A stretch of DNA of 64,000 nucleotides, taken from NCBI GenBank assembly GCA_000499405.2, contig HG738138.1, positions 25,275,960 through 25,339,959 of the forward strand, read 5' to 3'. Shown here piece after piece: positions 51,865-64,000 of the stretch. The notes beneath the pieces were generated by a model. It had not been told where the DNA came from, searched no databases, and worked only from the letters and a program-made list of their open reading frames with translations. A program made the translations under genes and the position numbers. This DNA is from Onchocerca volvulus. Lineage: Eukaryota > Nematoda > Chromadorea > Rhabditida > Onchocercidae. How positions within the stretch are numbered: the stretch's first letter is position 1; each line of letters opens with the position of its first letter.

Positions 51865-51894
51865 GCCTAAGCCTAAGCCTAACCCTAGGCCTAA
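51865..51894 (-). repeat. Interstitial nematode telomere repeat (GCCTAA)3 plus degenerate copies
   Basis: Three perfect GCCTAA hexamers (51865-51882), then CCCTAG and GCCTAA. This is TTAGGC on the minus strand, so it is inverted relative to the tract at 47712-47731. Confidence 0.9.
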
Positions 51895-52099
51895 TTTTTG
51901 CCCCAATTTGCTTCATTTCGAAATTTAAATAATTAAGTTTGGTTTGACAAATTAAGGCAAGTGTTGAAATTTCGAATTCTCATGACATTGATGAAATTTA
52001 TTTTAAAATTTGGAAATTTGATCGATCAGTTATAATATATTTATGTTCTCTAGCAATATTTACTTGATTATATAATAAAAAATTTTAATTCATTAATTA

Positions 52100-55000
52100 T
52101 ATAGTTAAAAAAATACTTTAAAAGAATAAAAACAAGTTTTTTAGTCTTTTTTTTTTTTTAGCAAAAGTATCTGAAAAAAAAATTTTTAATCTATTTTAAC
52201 AAAAATTAATCTAGCAATAGAAGAGAGAAAAAAAAATGAAACCTTAAATTAATTTATTGCAATTTCAATCTTTAAATCTGAAATTAAATTAGTCAAATAT
52301 TTTCGATTTGTTTCGTGATAAGCTTTATGTGAAAAATTCAGATATGAGCATGATAAGAATTATTGATAGCTCATATATGATATTGATAAAATTTCACAAT
52401 AAAGATGATAAGATATGGATAGATTGATAAGGTCAAAATTCTCAATTAATTTAATTATAAACAATTTATATTATAATTTTAGGCTTTATTAAAATAATTT
52501 CTCATTAATTTGGATGAAAAAATTTCAAAAACTTTGTTATTTTTTCGTTTTTTTTCCAAGTTTTCCTAACTTATAAATATTATTACTAAAAAATATGTTA
52601 AATTTTTTTCACTCCTTAATTTCAATTTAATATATTTGTTCCAATTAATAACATTTCTTTATTCCGATTAAAAATTTTTAAAAATGGAAATATTCGAAAT
52701 TGTAACGAACAAAATTATTATTATTATTCCTTTTAAATTATTTTCTACCTCCCTCCCCCACATTTCAAATAATATATTTCCGATTCATATTTCGTTTTAC
52801 TGACCAAAAAAAAATTCTTGAAATCGAAATATTCGAAATTTCTACCTCCCAAATTTTAAGTGATATAATTTTCGCTTAGAGTATTTCTTTATCATTCTGA
52901 TCAAATTTTTTCTAGGATTGGAAAAAAAATTCTAAAATTATTTCCATTTCAAGTAATAGATTTCCGATTAGCATTTTTTTTTGCTTTATTTTTGTATTAA
53001 GATTTTGGAAAATTTTAAATTTTATGAAATCATATAATTTATTATTATTATTATTATTATTCATTTCAAAAGTAAAATAATCCATCCAAATTTCATCAAA
53101 ACATTTCTTAATCTTAACATTTAATATTGCCAAAGTATTGAGGAAATGTGAAATACAATTCTCACGATAAAATGACTGCTAATTTACATATACTATTTCC
53201 CTTTTCCTTATTTATCTGAACAAGCACAATAAATACATATTCATATATATACATATATATATGTATTTAAATATATTTATTCATTTCTAATTCGTTTATT
53301 CGATTATTTGATTATAAAATTCGTCGAAAAAAGAAGTTAAAATGAAGTGTGATGTTCGAAAAACTAAAGAAATGCAAAATTAAATTTTTCTTTTTTTTTT
53401 CTTTTTTTTCTTTTGTTCATTTTTGGATGTCCCCAATTTTACCATATTTCCTTTTTACGAACAATGAAAGAAAAGCAAAAAAAGAAATAAAATAAAATAA
53501 ATTTATTTTTGATTATTTGAATTTTTGTTTTCTTTTTTTTTTCGCTTCAAAATTTAACAAAAAAAAATACATTTTAAAATGAACAATTTTAACAAAAAAA
53601 AACAATAGCAATTGACAATAACAATAGAAATAGAAATAGAATTAGAATTAGAAACAGAAATAGAAAATAGAAATGGAAAGTGTAACAGGTGGATTTAAAA
53701 TTAAATACTAATGACATCTGGAATTTATCAAGCCTAAATATTTTTCGATATTGTCGGGGTATTTTAGCCGAAAAATACAAATAACTTTGTTTTTAAATTT
53801 AATTATCGAAATGAAAATTTTATTTTGCTTTTAAATTTGATTAATTGAAATGATAATTTTTGTTTTTAAATGGATGAGCCCGAAATGATCGATCGATTAG
53901 TAAACATTTTGTTGTAATTCTTAGATTTTAAAAAATTATGATAAATGATTTTTTATTTGGATAATAATTTTTGGATTTTCTAAATTTGAAGCTGTTATCA
54001 TTATACATCATTTAGGACTTTATTATTGGCAAAATTTTGTTGTTTAAATGAATTATTTGATAATAATTTTTTTGAATTTTTTTTTTTTAAATCTAAAAAC
54101 TATTATTTTGAATTTGTATTATCTAAATTTTGAATATGTGAAAATTTCTTATTTCAAATATGGAAATTTTAGAGCGGTTAATGTTTTGTTTTTGAAGAAC
54201 TAAAATTATAAATTTAAATTTAGGCAAAATAAAAACTTAATAAGCTACTAAAAAAGTGGAAAAAAAAATAATAAAATGAAAATATGTTTATAAATTTAAT
54301 TTAAATAAATAATACCGAATGAAATATTTAAAGTCTTAATATATTCATTTCTATGCTATCAGGGAGGAATAGAATATGATAAATCAATTATTTACCTATC
54401 ATTATCATTATATCAGTATTATCAAATATCATTTTTCTTATCATCACTATTAATAACTTTGATAATGTCATAATTGCCTTATCATTCTTTTGATAATCGT
54501 CATCATTATCATTGAAAAGTTTTAACTTACTGTTTTTATTGTTACTATTAACATTCTTATTAATATTAATTATCGAATTTTTAAACTAATTTCTAAGCTA
54601 ACAAATAGAAATAGGATGTGATGAATCATTATTATCTGCCTGATCATTATCATCATTGTATCAATCATTTTCAACATCGTTATCATTATTATTGATAATT
54701 CTAATAAATATTATAATTATCATTAAATTGTTTTTTTTTTCAATGATATATTATCAGTTTCATTATCTTATCAATCGATAATAATAACTATTGTTATTTT
54801 TCATCATTATTTATTTGCTGTTTCTATTACTGTTATTATTATTATTATCATTATCAATGCTATCATTATCGTCAAGAAAAATTTCACTCATATATTATTA
54901 ATATCATTTATCTTATATTATCATTACCATTTAAATTTATCATCTTTGATTATATATTATTTAGTATTACTATCTATATTATTAAAAATGATGATAATAA

Positions 55001-56195
55001 TAATAATTATAATTATAATTCATAATTATTACTATTATTACTATCAAATATCAATGTCATCATTGACATCATCAAAAGATTTTGGTAAACAACAATTTGA
55101 ATAAACATTAAATTCATTAGTTCAAATTGTTTTCTCGTAAATTCTGGAATACAATTTTCCATTTCCATTCTCATCCAGGGATGTATGAATTGGAAAATTA
55201 GTACCAACTTGGAAATATTTAATTCCATTTATTTACCTGTAATTTACATATATCTAGCTTACTTAATCTACCTAAACATTTTATCAATTTCAAAACATTT
55301 TTCGGTTAAATTCAAAAAATGAATCAATCGATTAATTGGTCTTTTACTTTACTTCCAAAATATGACAAAAAAAAAAAAAAAAAAAGAAAAAAATTAGAAA
55401 AAGAGAAACAAAAACAATTAATGGAAATAATTAGTATAATTAAGCAAATTTGAGAACATCCTTTTGCTTCTTCACTTTTTTTTTTTTCTATCACTTTTTA
55501 TCCTTAATTTATTTTTATGTTAAAAATTTACAAATTTATGAATTATTTCCCTTTTTTTTTCTTTTTTTTTTATTTCTTCCTGGAAAAAAGGATAAAAAAA
55601 GAGGAAATTTGAATAAATAAAATTTAAGAAATTTAGACAATAGCTAAGATTTATTTTCTATACTATTGAGGTCTTTGTTTTTTCCATAAATCACAAATTG
55701 AAAAAAAGAAAATTAATTTATTCTAAATTCACAGTTTTTTTTCGCCGGATGGTTGTTTGATGTTGAAATTTACGAATTTATTGATTATCATTTCTTTTTT
55801 TGATTTCTTTCGAAAAAAAAGGAATTTAAATAAATACAATTTAAAAATTTAAACAATAGCTAAAATTCATTTTCTAAAACTATCCAGCGAAAAAAAATTA
55901 TGGATTTAGAATAAAATTTTCTTTTTCTACAATTCTTATTCTAATTTCCCAGAAATAATTTCAATTTTCCTTTTTTCTTTTTCCTGATTCAGTACTTGAA
56001 TAAGTTATATTTGTTTATTCTTATAAAAATTCAACTTTTCTTTTCTTTTTTTTTTTCAAATTTGTTTAATTATCATTTGCAGTGCTAATCTTTCATGCCT
56101 GAACATTGATTTGTTGAAAAATAATTTAGTAATTCAATCAATTTATCAATGTTTCTTAACTTTCGTTGATTGATTACATTTGTCGGAGGAAATTG

Positions 56196-56226
<31 letters not shown>

Positions 56227-56639
56227 ACATATGTAGCAAAAATTTTTCTAGAATTTTCTGATGTGACATATTTTTATAAATTTTAAAGCTCGTTTTCAAC
56301 TCAATTTGAAAAATTTTCTTTTCCCAAATTTTAAATTTCCATCAACAAAAACTCAAATTTCAACTTAATTGTTTGCTGTTTGTGTAATAATAGAAAAAAA
56401 AAAGAAAAAAAAGCCAATCAAAAAGTTTTTTTTTTTTTTTTGAATTCTGAATCGTATTTTTAAAGGAAATTTTAAATTTCATACCATATCTACATTTTTA
56501 TATATGTCATCCAAATGTTTTTCCTATTTTTCAATAATTTAAAATTTTGGAATTTACTAGATTAACTTAGATAATTAATGCAAAAATAATTGATCATCGC
56601 GATAAAGATAAATAAAATGAACATTAGCTGACTATATCA
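52100..56639. other. Gene-free A+T-rich region
   Basis: No gene. It holds three diverged copies of a block TTTCCGATT(A/C)-(A)TATTTCGTTTT-AATATTCGAAATT between about 52620 and 52980, an AGAAAT hexamer run (53617-53682), ATTATC/TATCATT degenerate arrays at 54380-54880 and 54985-55060, and an A run near 55370. Frames 52912-53133, 53589-53780 and 55013-55228 are low complexity. Confidence 0.6.
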
Positions 56640-56830
56640 TTTCATAATTTTTTGTGAGAGTTAATTTAATTACATATTTTAAATTATTTAAGCTTGATAC
56701 ATTCATTATGTGAACTTAATAGATCATAATTTTATGAAAGTTAATTTAATTACATATTTTAAATTATTTGAGCTTGATTTATGCGTAATACAAATTTAAT
56801 TCAATTAAATATTTTAAATTTGAACTTAAA
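56640..56830. repeat. Tandem repeat, unit about 95 bp, two to three copies
   Basis: AGTTAATTTAATTACATATTTTAAATTATTTAAGCTTGAT recurs at about 56660 and 56736, with a third degenerate copy at about 56790. Confidence 0.85.
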
Positions 56831-57339
56831 TATATCTAATATGAATATGAATAGTTCCATAAGTAATAGTATGCATAAAGTGATAAAATTGATACTTTTG
56901 AAAATTTAATTTATATGGAAGAAACTGACATATTTATTAGTTATAAATATACATCTATATGTATACATTTAATTGTATATATTTTGCTTATTTATTTCCC
57001 TAAGGAATTTTGGAAATTTTACGAAATTCAATTTTAATGTTAGAAAATTTACATATTTGCCAGTTACATGGATTATTCAAAACTAAATTTTGCCCTAAAG
57101 GATCAATTTTTATGAGACAAATTTCAAAATTGATGATTGTTATTGGGATTTTCATTCTGGAAGTGTTTGGCACTGCATGCATGCAAAATTTTCGCATTTC
57201 ATTTAAAATCTAATTTAAGATTAGTTTCATCATTCGTATGGATGAATGAATGAATGCTTAGAGGAAGAAAGCATTAAAAGTAATAATTACAAATTGACCT
57301 TCCAATATTCATCCTTTCTTCTCTTCTCTTCTCCTTAGT

Positions 57340-57390
57340 TATGCATGCATGCAGGGATGCATGCATGCATGTATGTATGCATGCAATGCA
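57340..57390. repeat. (ATGC)n tetranucleotide run
   Basis: ATGCATGCATGCAGGGATGCATGC type, self-complementary. Third such tract in the window. Confidence 0.9.
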
Positions 57391-57477
57391 TGTTTGATTA
57401 AATTTGTAATATGAAACGGAATGAATAATAATGATGATGATGATGGAGAAGCAACATCAGCAGCTTATGTTTCAAAT

Positions 57478-57507
57478 TTAGATTCAAAATTTAATTTTGA
57501 ATCTAAC
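57478..57507. repeat. Perfect 13 bp inverted repeat
   Basis: TTAGATTCAAAAT ... ATTTTGAATCTAA around a small centre. Confidence 0.8.
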
Positions 57508-58189
57508 AAATATCCTAAATTAAATTTAATCATTTGCTTATCGAAATGTATTTATGTGTAAATGTGGAAAAGATCGAACACAGAGCAAACAATCATTAAA
57601 TTCAATTTTTGATATAATTTAATTTCGAAGAAATGATACAATTGATTAATTCATAATGGACAAAAATACTGAAATAAAAAACTTAATATTTATTTGATTA
57701 TTAAAAATATTCAAACAATTTAATCTGTTTAAAAATAATTAACAAAAATATTTTAGGATATGTTTTATTAAAAAAATAGTAAAACTTATTACGATTCCAT
57801 TTTATTAATTTCACCAATATCTATGCTTAAGTACCTACTAATAATAATAAAATAATTTAATTTTAAAATGAAAATTGAAATATTTGATTTAAACTTTCCA
57901 TTTGTAATAATTTCAACGCATCATTCTTTCAAAGATTTTTTTACGAAAAAAAAAAAAAAAAAAAAAAAAAAAAGGAAAAAAAGTTGAATATTGAATATTG
58001 CTCTGAAATATTTGTATAATTACATACCGGAATTAATTTAGAATCAGATAATTCCAAGTATTAGAAATTAATTAATGCTTTCTGCGGTTAATAAAATCAC
58101 ATGCTCTTTCATTAATTAATATTTCATTTCGTTCATTAAATAGCTGTTAGGGAGGAATATGCTTGCTGTAAATTCTTTTATTAGATAGA

Positions 58190-58330
58190 GTGATAATTTT
58201 TTGTAATTTTCCATCAGAAATCACGAAAAACGATCAGGATAGTTTTCTCTCGATAATCGTTTACACAATAATTTTTCGTAAGAAATTACGAAAAACAATC
58301 GAGGTAATTTTTGTTTCTAAATAGTCATTT
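58190..58330. repeat. Diverged 80 bp tandem duplication
   Basis: AGAAATCACGAAAAACGATCAGGATAG... and AGAAATTACGAAAAACAATCGAGGTAA... lie about 75 bp apart, each followed by a TTTTCTCTCGATAATCGTTTACA/TTTCTAAATAGTCATTTACA block. Confidence 0.7.
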
Positions 58331-59025
58331 ACATACTCCCGATTGATCCAAGTTTTCTCGATGACTTCATTTTGTCTGATAATTCGTCCAATCATTTCGA
58401 TTGATCATTTTGCCATTTAATCCTGATCATTTCTTCTGATCAGCTTCAAATTCGTTTAGAGCAAAACTAAATAATCCTGAAATTTTGATGGATTTAAAAA
58501 TTTTTGCTTCATGATTTTTTTAATCTAATTTTTTCCTCTTTTCTTCTTTTTTTTCTTTTTTTTTGCAAAAAAAAGTCATAAAACGAACAAGATTTTGAAA
58601 TCTTTCCTTTTTTAAAATTCCAAAAATTTCTGATTTATGATTTCATGAAATTCATAGTTTTAGACTTAGAATTCAAAATATTGATGTTTTGCTCATTTTT
58701 CTTTTAAATTAATTTTTAAATAATTTGTTTATTTTATTCATTTATTTTTTTCGTACATTTCAATTTTCATTCCCTTTATTCTATTTTTTTTTTCTCAAAT
58801 AATCAAGAAGAAAAATGTTAAATGGCTGTAAAAAAGAGAAAAAAAAAAAGAGAAAAAAAAAATTGGCCATATGTTCACACATCGTTTTACAACCGCTAAG
58901 TGAATTAAACTAAAGTTGAAATTATTTTCAAATTCTGAGTTAATGCATCATTTTGTTTTTAACGAAATTTATAAAGTAGTCTGTTGATGATGATGTAAGT
59001 TAGTTTGAACAATAGTATCTTTTGC

Positions 59026-59054
59026 TTAACTAACTAACTAACTAACTAACGAAC
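59026..59054. repeat. (TAAC)n tetranucleotide run
   Basis: Seven TAAC units, then GAAC. Confidence 0.9.
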
Positions 59055-60087
59055 AAAATACATTTTGATAAATAAATGAATTTAAATTAAAGATTAATTT
59101 TGATAAAATAACTTCTCATTTTATCATTAGTATCAATCGAAAATCAAAATATGAGTGTATGAATGATGAAAAATAAAAAAAAAAAAAAAAAGATAAATGC
59201 ATAATCGAAAATTTAAAATTCGAAATCAAATCAATGAAAAGTTATTGTATATTTATAAATCTTTTTTTTATCGCATTATATTCTAATTTTTACATAAATT
59301 TAGTCCTTTTTTTCTTTTTTTGCTATTATCTTTCAACTAAAAGTTCAAATTTGATCTTAATTTTAATGAATTTTTTTCGGTACAATCAATTTGAAATAAA
59401 AAATTCAAATTTCCCTCCTTTGTATGACTTATTTATTTGACCTTCAATCTTTTTTTCTGAATAATGTAATAATATTGTTCAAAGCTGTTGTACTTCTTCA
59501 TTACCAACCAAAAACTTTTCTTTGCTTCTTTCATCATAAACATTTGATTGTTGAATATTTTCCTATGAATTGGTAATTAATAAATTTAAATGATTTGAAT
59601 GATATATCTGATCGTTTTGATGGATAATTTATTTGATATTTTAAGCAAATTTCTAATTTTATTTTAAATTTCTAAAAAGTTTCCTTTTTTTTCCATACAT
59701 TCACAATAATTTTAATTGTTTTTTCAAATATTTCTTTTTTTTTTTCAAGATAATTAATAAATTGTAATAATCTATAAAAAATATAATATTTCAAATAGAA
59801 TAATTTCCTATGAAAATTTGGCTATCCATTTTCTAGCTTATTTATTTTTATTTTGAATAATTTGATGTTTGATTTTATCATATCAAAAAATTATGCTAAT
59901 ATTAACAACATATAATTTTTATTGATTTTTAGCAATATAATTTGTTTGTAACAACAATTTTTCATATAATTTCCAATTAAAAGATATAATTTATTAGCTT
60001 TACGATGAATGGAAATTAATTTAATGAATTAGTTTGTTATTGGTGCTATAAAAAAAAAAAGAAAAAAGAAAAAAAAAGTTATTAATT

Positions 60088-60200
60088 ATAGGAATATATT
60101 TCTGTTAAATAATCCTTTTTTTTTTTTTATTACAGGAATATATATATTTCTGTTAAATAATTAATTATAGGAATATTATATTTCTGTTAAATAATTTAAT
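60088..60200. repeat. Three copies of a 35-50 bp unit
   Basis: AGGAATATA-TTTCTGTTAAATAAT occurs three times, separated by AATTAT or a T run. Confidence 0.9.
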
Positions 60201-60658
60201 TTTTAATAAAAAATATAATTCAATTAACAAAAGGAACGACGATGTAATATTAATTAGTTAGGATATATTATAGATTTATATAAATAGATTAATTTCAGGA
60301 AAAAAATCAATCAATCGATTTTGCTATATTTTTCACTAAGACAAAATCACTTTTATGGTTATCTTTGTTGACATAGCAAAATGGTATTGTAGAAGCAAAC
60401 GAAAAATGGTTAATAATCACAAGAATATAGCATTACAATTGTGTGCTATCAGTTAAACGAGTTTGCCGATAGTGATAAGAAGGTTACTATTTATTTTATA
60501 TTAAACTTCTGTAAAGATATAAATATATATATATACATTAAATAGTTACTCAAATTTGATATTTTAGTAAAATGTTTTTTCATCTTTTACCTTTTTTTTT
60601 CTTTTTTTTTTTTCTCTTATCGTTTTTGATTGCCAAATCATATTTAGTTTCAGTTGAG

Positions 60659-60694
<36 letters not shown>

Positions 60695-60696
60695 CC

Positions 60697-60727
<31 letters not shown>

Positions 60728-60728
60728 C
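60659..60728. repeat. Double poly-A block separated by CCCC
   Basis: About 32 A, CCCC, about 30 A, then CCC. It is the longest homopolymer in the window and the most likely place for a sequencing or assembly fault. Confidence 0.95.
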
Positions 60729-61220
60729 GCATTGAAAAGCATATTTGATATGGGGAAATATGTCATCCGAAAATTGGAAATTCGATAATTTCCTCATTTC
60801 ATTTTCATTAAAATAATTTTAAATTTAATTTTAATAATTTAAATTCCAGTAATTTCCAATTTTCAAATGAATTATTATAAAATGTATTATAGTATAAAAA
60901 TTAGAATTATTATTTAAAAATTGAATTTCGGAATTAAAATCAAATGATTACTAAATTATTTGTATTATCGAGGAAAAAAAAGAAAAAAGAATTTTAGTTA
61001 TTTTCTAGAGATGATCATAACTTATTTATGGAATTTATGAAATTAATAAATTTCAAGATTTATTAATTGATACTTATAAAGTGATATTCTTGAAAGTATT
61101 TGAAAATGATAATATTGGCAAAAAAAAAAACAAACAAAATGTATGATAGAAGCATAAGTTATCATATATATTTACTATTTAAAATTATGCTAAATCTATA
61201 TTTTAAAAATTTTCAAATAT

Positions 61221-61560
61221 GACAGAATCATTTAAAAAATTACGCTGAATTTTCGCGTGACAGAATCTGTTCAAAAAAAACATTCTTTTCCAGTCAGAAT
61301 CATGATATTATTATTATTTGTCACCTAATTGAATTCATAATAATATATCTTATAAGTAATAGAATCTTGTTTAAAATTACGCTGAATTTTCGCGTGACAG
61401 AATCTGTTCAAAAACATTCTTTTCCAGTCAGAACCGTGATATTATTGTTATTTGTCACCTAATTGAATTCATAATAATATATCTTTTAAGTAACAGAATT
61501 TTGTCTAAAATTACGCTGAATCATTACGTGATAGCGAATCTAGCAAATTCAGCAGTCACT
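61221..61560. repeat. Recent tandem repeat, unit about 135 bp, 2.5 copies
   Basis: AATTACGCTGAATTTTCGCG, GAATCTGTTCAAAA, CATTCTTTTCCAGTCAGAA and TTGTCACCTAATTGAATTC blocks occur in two very similar copies (TACGCTGAAT at 61241, 61378) and a partial third (61512). More similar to each other than other tandem copies here, so recently formed. Confidence 0.95.
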
Positions 61561-61702
61561 CTTATCATAATAATATTGCTACTACGGATACAAGTCTAAA
61601 ATGACATTAAAAATGATTTTAAAAGATCGTCTATTTTGTAAAATATGTTGAATATTGAACAAACTTCTCATTCCATTTTCATTTTAAATGTTCAGAAATT
61701 AA

Positions 61703-61763
61703 CGAGAGAAAGGGACAAAGAAAAAGAGAAAGAGAGAGAAAGAGAGAGAGAGAGAGAGAAATA
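61703..61763. repeat. (GA)n polypurine tract
   Basis: GAGAAAGGGA and GAGAGAGAGA units, about 60 bp, plus-strand purines only. Confidence 0.95.
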
Positions 61764-62429
61764 AAAGGTAAAATCAGTAAAGATGAATTCATTTATTGTC
61801 CTTTTCATCATTTTATCGAGGCATGTATTTTAATTTAATTCAATAAATGATTTACGGATTTTGATTTTTCTTTATTTTTTTAAAATAAAACTTAGAATTC
61901 ATTGAAACTTTTTTTCTTTGCTTAAAATTTTTATCATTATAGTTAATTAGTAATAATTAGTTGGAAAATTAAATTACTTTTTTTCATATCTTCTTTTTAT
62001 TTCTATCTTTTTTTGTCATATTTCGATAAAAAAAACAAGTTTTTGCCTCTTTTTTTTGAAAAGTTTAACAGAAAAAAAAAATAGGTAAATGCATCAAACA
62101 CCGGTTTTTTTTCCCTTTTTTTTTTGTGGATAATTGAATCAAGAGAAGAAGTTTCAAGAAAGAGAACTACTACTTTACTTGCCAATTTTTACAAATCTTC
62201 CTCTATCTTTTTTATATTTAAAAAATTTTTTGATTCTTTTTTCTTTCTCTTCCTCTCTCTGTTTTTTCTCTTTTCTTTTTAATTTGGAAAGATTTTTTCT
62301 TCTTTTTTTTTTTTTGATAACTAATCTAAAAAGAAGAATATGGAATGTAAGAAGGTTGAAAAGAATGAAAGGTAATGAAAGGTATTATTAGTATTTGGTA
62401 TATTTGGATTGGAGGACAAATAATATACC

Positions 62430-62470
62430 GGGAAACTGGGAATAGGCGGGGGAAGGGGGAGGGGGGAGAA
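62430..62470 (+). other. G-rich tract with quadruplex potential
   Basis: GGG, GGG, five G, five G and six G runs within about 40 bp, in a purine-rich stretch that continues to about 62540. Confidence 0.85.
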
Positions 62471-62708
62471 GAAAGAAGAAGATAGGCGTGGAGAAGAAAG
62501 ACATTGGGAGAGGGAGAAAAGTTTAAAAATGAGGAGAAGAGGGTAAAATTATTTGGAGCCTGTCATCGCACATCCTCAATTTTTATCACTCCAAAATGGT
62601 GACCGGTTTTTTTTTTTTCTTTCTTTTTTTCTTGTCTTTTTCTTTTTTTTTTTTTCCAAAAATTTCAAAATAAAGATTTCCATTTTGACATCTATTTTGA
62701 AAAATGGA

Positions 62709-62840
62709 ATGAATCAATTCAGGAATGCATCAAATTTAGAATGAATCAATTCAGGGAATGCATCAAATTTAGAATGAATCAATTCAGGAATGCATCAAAT
62801 TTAGAATGGATTCAATTCAGGATAGGTATTAATTCAGGAT
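62709..62840. repeat. Clean tandem repeat, unit 32 bp
   Basis: GAATGAATCAATTCAGGAATGC followed by ATCAAATTTA, three near-perfect copies and two degraded ones. Looks recently expanded. Confidence 0.95.
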
Positions 62841-62929
62841 AGATGATAAAATAATGAAAATAGCATATTGCATTTGCATATATTTTAGAGATTTAACCAG
62901 TGACTAATAATTAACTGTTATAAAAAAAA

Positions 62930-63860
62930 AAAAAAAAGGAAAAAAAGGTACCAGTGATTAGTGATTAGTGATTGATGATACAATAAACTATACCAATGAC
63001 TAATATTTAACGGTACAACAAAAAAGAATTTATGGTTTTTTAATGAATTGATAATACAATAAGGATATTTACGGTCAATAAAACTTGTGTAACAACAAAG
63101 AATCAATGATTTGTGATTGAATCAAAAATCACAAATAGGTTTTAATGGAATTGATTTTTTTTTTTTTTTTTGATTTTGTTTTCTACGAATTTTTTTTCTT
63201 ACCAATTTTTTGGCTTCTTTGTTAGTTTTTATTGGTGCTACAACAAGGATACGCTCGGGCTAATAATTAGTAATACAATAAAGTTATTATGGCTAATAAT
63301 TAAAACGATATAACATGGATATCCATGTCAAATGATTGCTTGGTACAATAAAGATATACTTGCCTAATAATTAATCAAGATTATCTATAGCTAATGATTA
63401 ACGGTACAACAAAAGCATTAATGATTAGCGATTGATGATACAACAAGAATACTAATGATATTAATTGCTGATACAACAAGGTAACTTCTAGCTTGTAATT
63501 AACGGTACAACAAAAACATCCATTGTTAGTGATTGATGATACGACAACAATATCTCCTATATAGTGATTGACAGTACAATAAGAGTACTCCATGCTTAAT
63601 GATTGATAGTACAATAAGATATTTTTTGGCTAATAATTAAATCAGGAACAACAAAGGCAATTTATGTTAAGTGAATGATATTACAATAAAGATATTCATG
63701 GTTAATAATTAACAATACAATAAAGTTACCTGTCACTAATCATTAATGATACAACAAAGTTACCTACCATTAATCCATAAAAAGAAGGCACTTATGATTG
63801 ATTGATGATACAATAATGATAATAGTATTATGACTAGTAATAAACAATACATGGATATTA
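62930..63860. repeat. Long degenerate minisatellite with (T)GATACAACAA units
   Basis: Over 900 bp, words such as GTGATTGATGATACAACAA, TAATAATTAACGGTACAACAA and AATACAATAAAGATA alternate, with a unit of about 50-60 bp. The minus-strand frames (YHQSL, LLYHQ repeats) are translations of it. The array reaches close to the end of the window. Confidence 0.9.
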
Positions 63861-64000
63861 TCAGTGGTAGTGATAAATGATATCTCTATATTAGCTTAAT
63901 TAGCTTAATTGACTAGTACTAACTCGTTTATACAAAATAATGAATTATTCGTGCATATTTAATTAATTCCATCAATGAATAATATAATACGTGAATGAAT

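Noticed and set aside
62918..63614. Minus-strand ORFs with repeated YHQSL-type words
   Set aside because: The repeated peptide reflects the minisatellite unit and is interrupted by stops and frame changes.
1..64000. CRISPR arrays, tRNA or rRNA genes
   Set aside because: The repeats lack constant-repeat/unique-spacer structure, and no cloverleaf or rRNA sequence was recognised by eye. A tRNA scan could still find one that I missed.

Overview
This is a eukaryotic window that is extremely A+T-rich (by eye roughly a fifth to a quarter G+C), full of homopolymer runs and simple repeats. It most likely comes from a nematode. Two things in the sequence support this. A split gene encodes PAF1, and its exons read closest to the nematode version as I know it from C. 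elegans (for example [11 protein letters not shown] and a [15 protein letters not shown] stretch). There are also short interstitial tracts of the nematode telomere hexamer TTAGGC near 47.7 kb and 51.9 kb. I cannot name the species.

Layout. 1-4.98 kb: gene-free A+T-rich DNA with two adjacent fold-back hairpins near 1.1 kb. 4.98-6.85 kb, minus strand: a five-exon gene for a small protein with a GIGYF/SMY2-type GYF domain (252 aa). 6.86-9.2 kb: intergenic region between two divergent genes. 9.2-18.73 kb, plus strand: the PAF1 gene with 14 coding exons (540 aa), a possible upstream 5' exon, a polyadenylation signal and an acidic Asp-repeat tail. Its introns hold a non-autonomous Helitron, a short unexplained ORF, and a 3 kb repeat-laden intron. 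18.7-64 kb: about 45 kb in which I find no convincing gene. It is a patchwork of microsatellites, short tandem duplications (units of about 20-200 bp), a second Helitron relic, interstitial telomere repeats, G-quadruplex-type tracts and fold-back hairpins.

Functionally, PAF1 is a core subunit of the Pol II elongation complex PAF1C in the nucleus. The GYF protein probably binds proline-rich peptides in mRNA repression or decay complexes. The two genes are divergent neighbours but nothing in the sequence shows that they work together. All exon boundaries were read by hand from splice-site consensus, frame continuity and family similarity; no searches were run.
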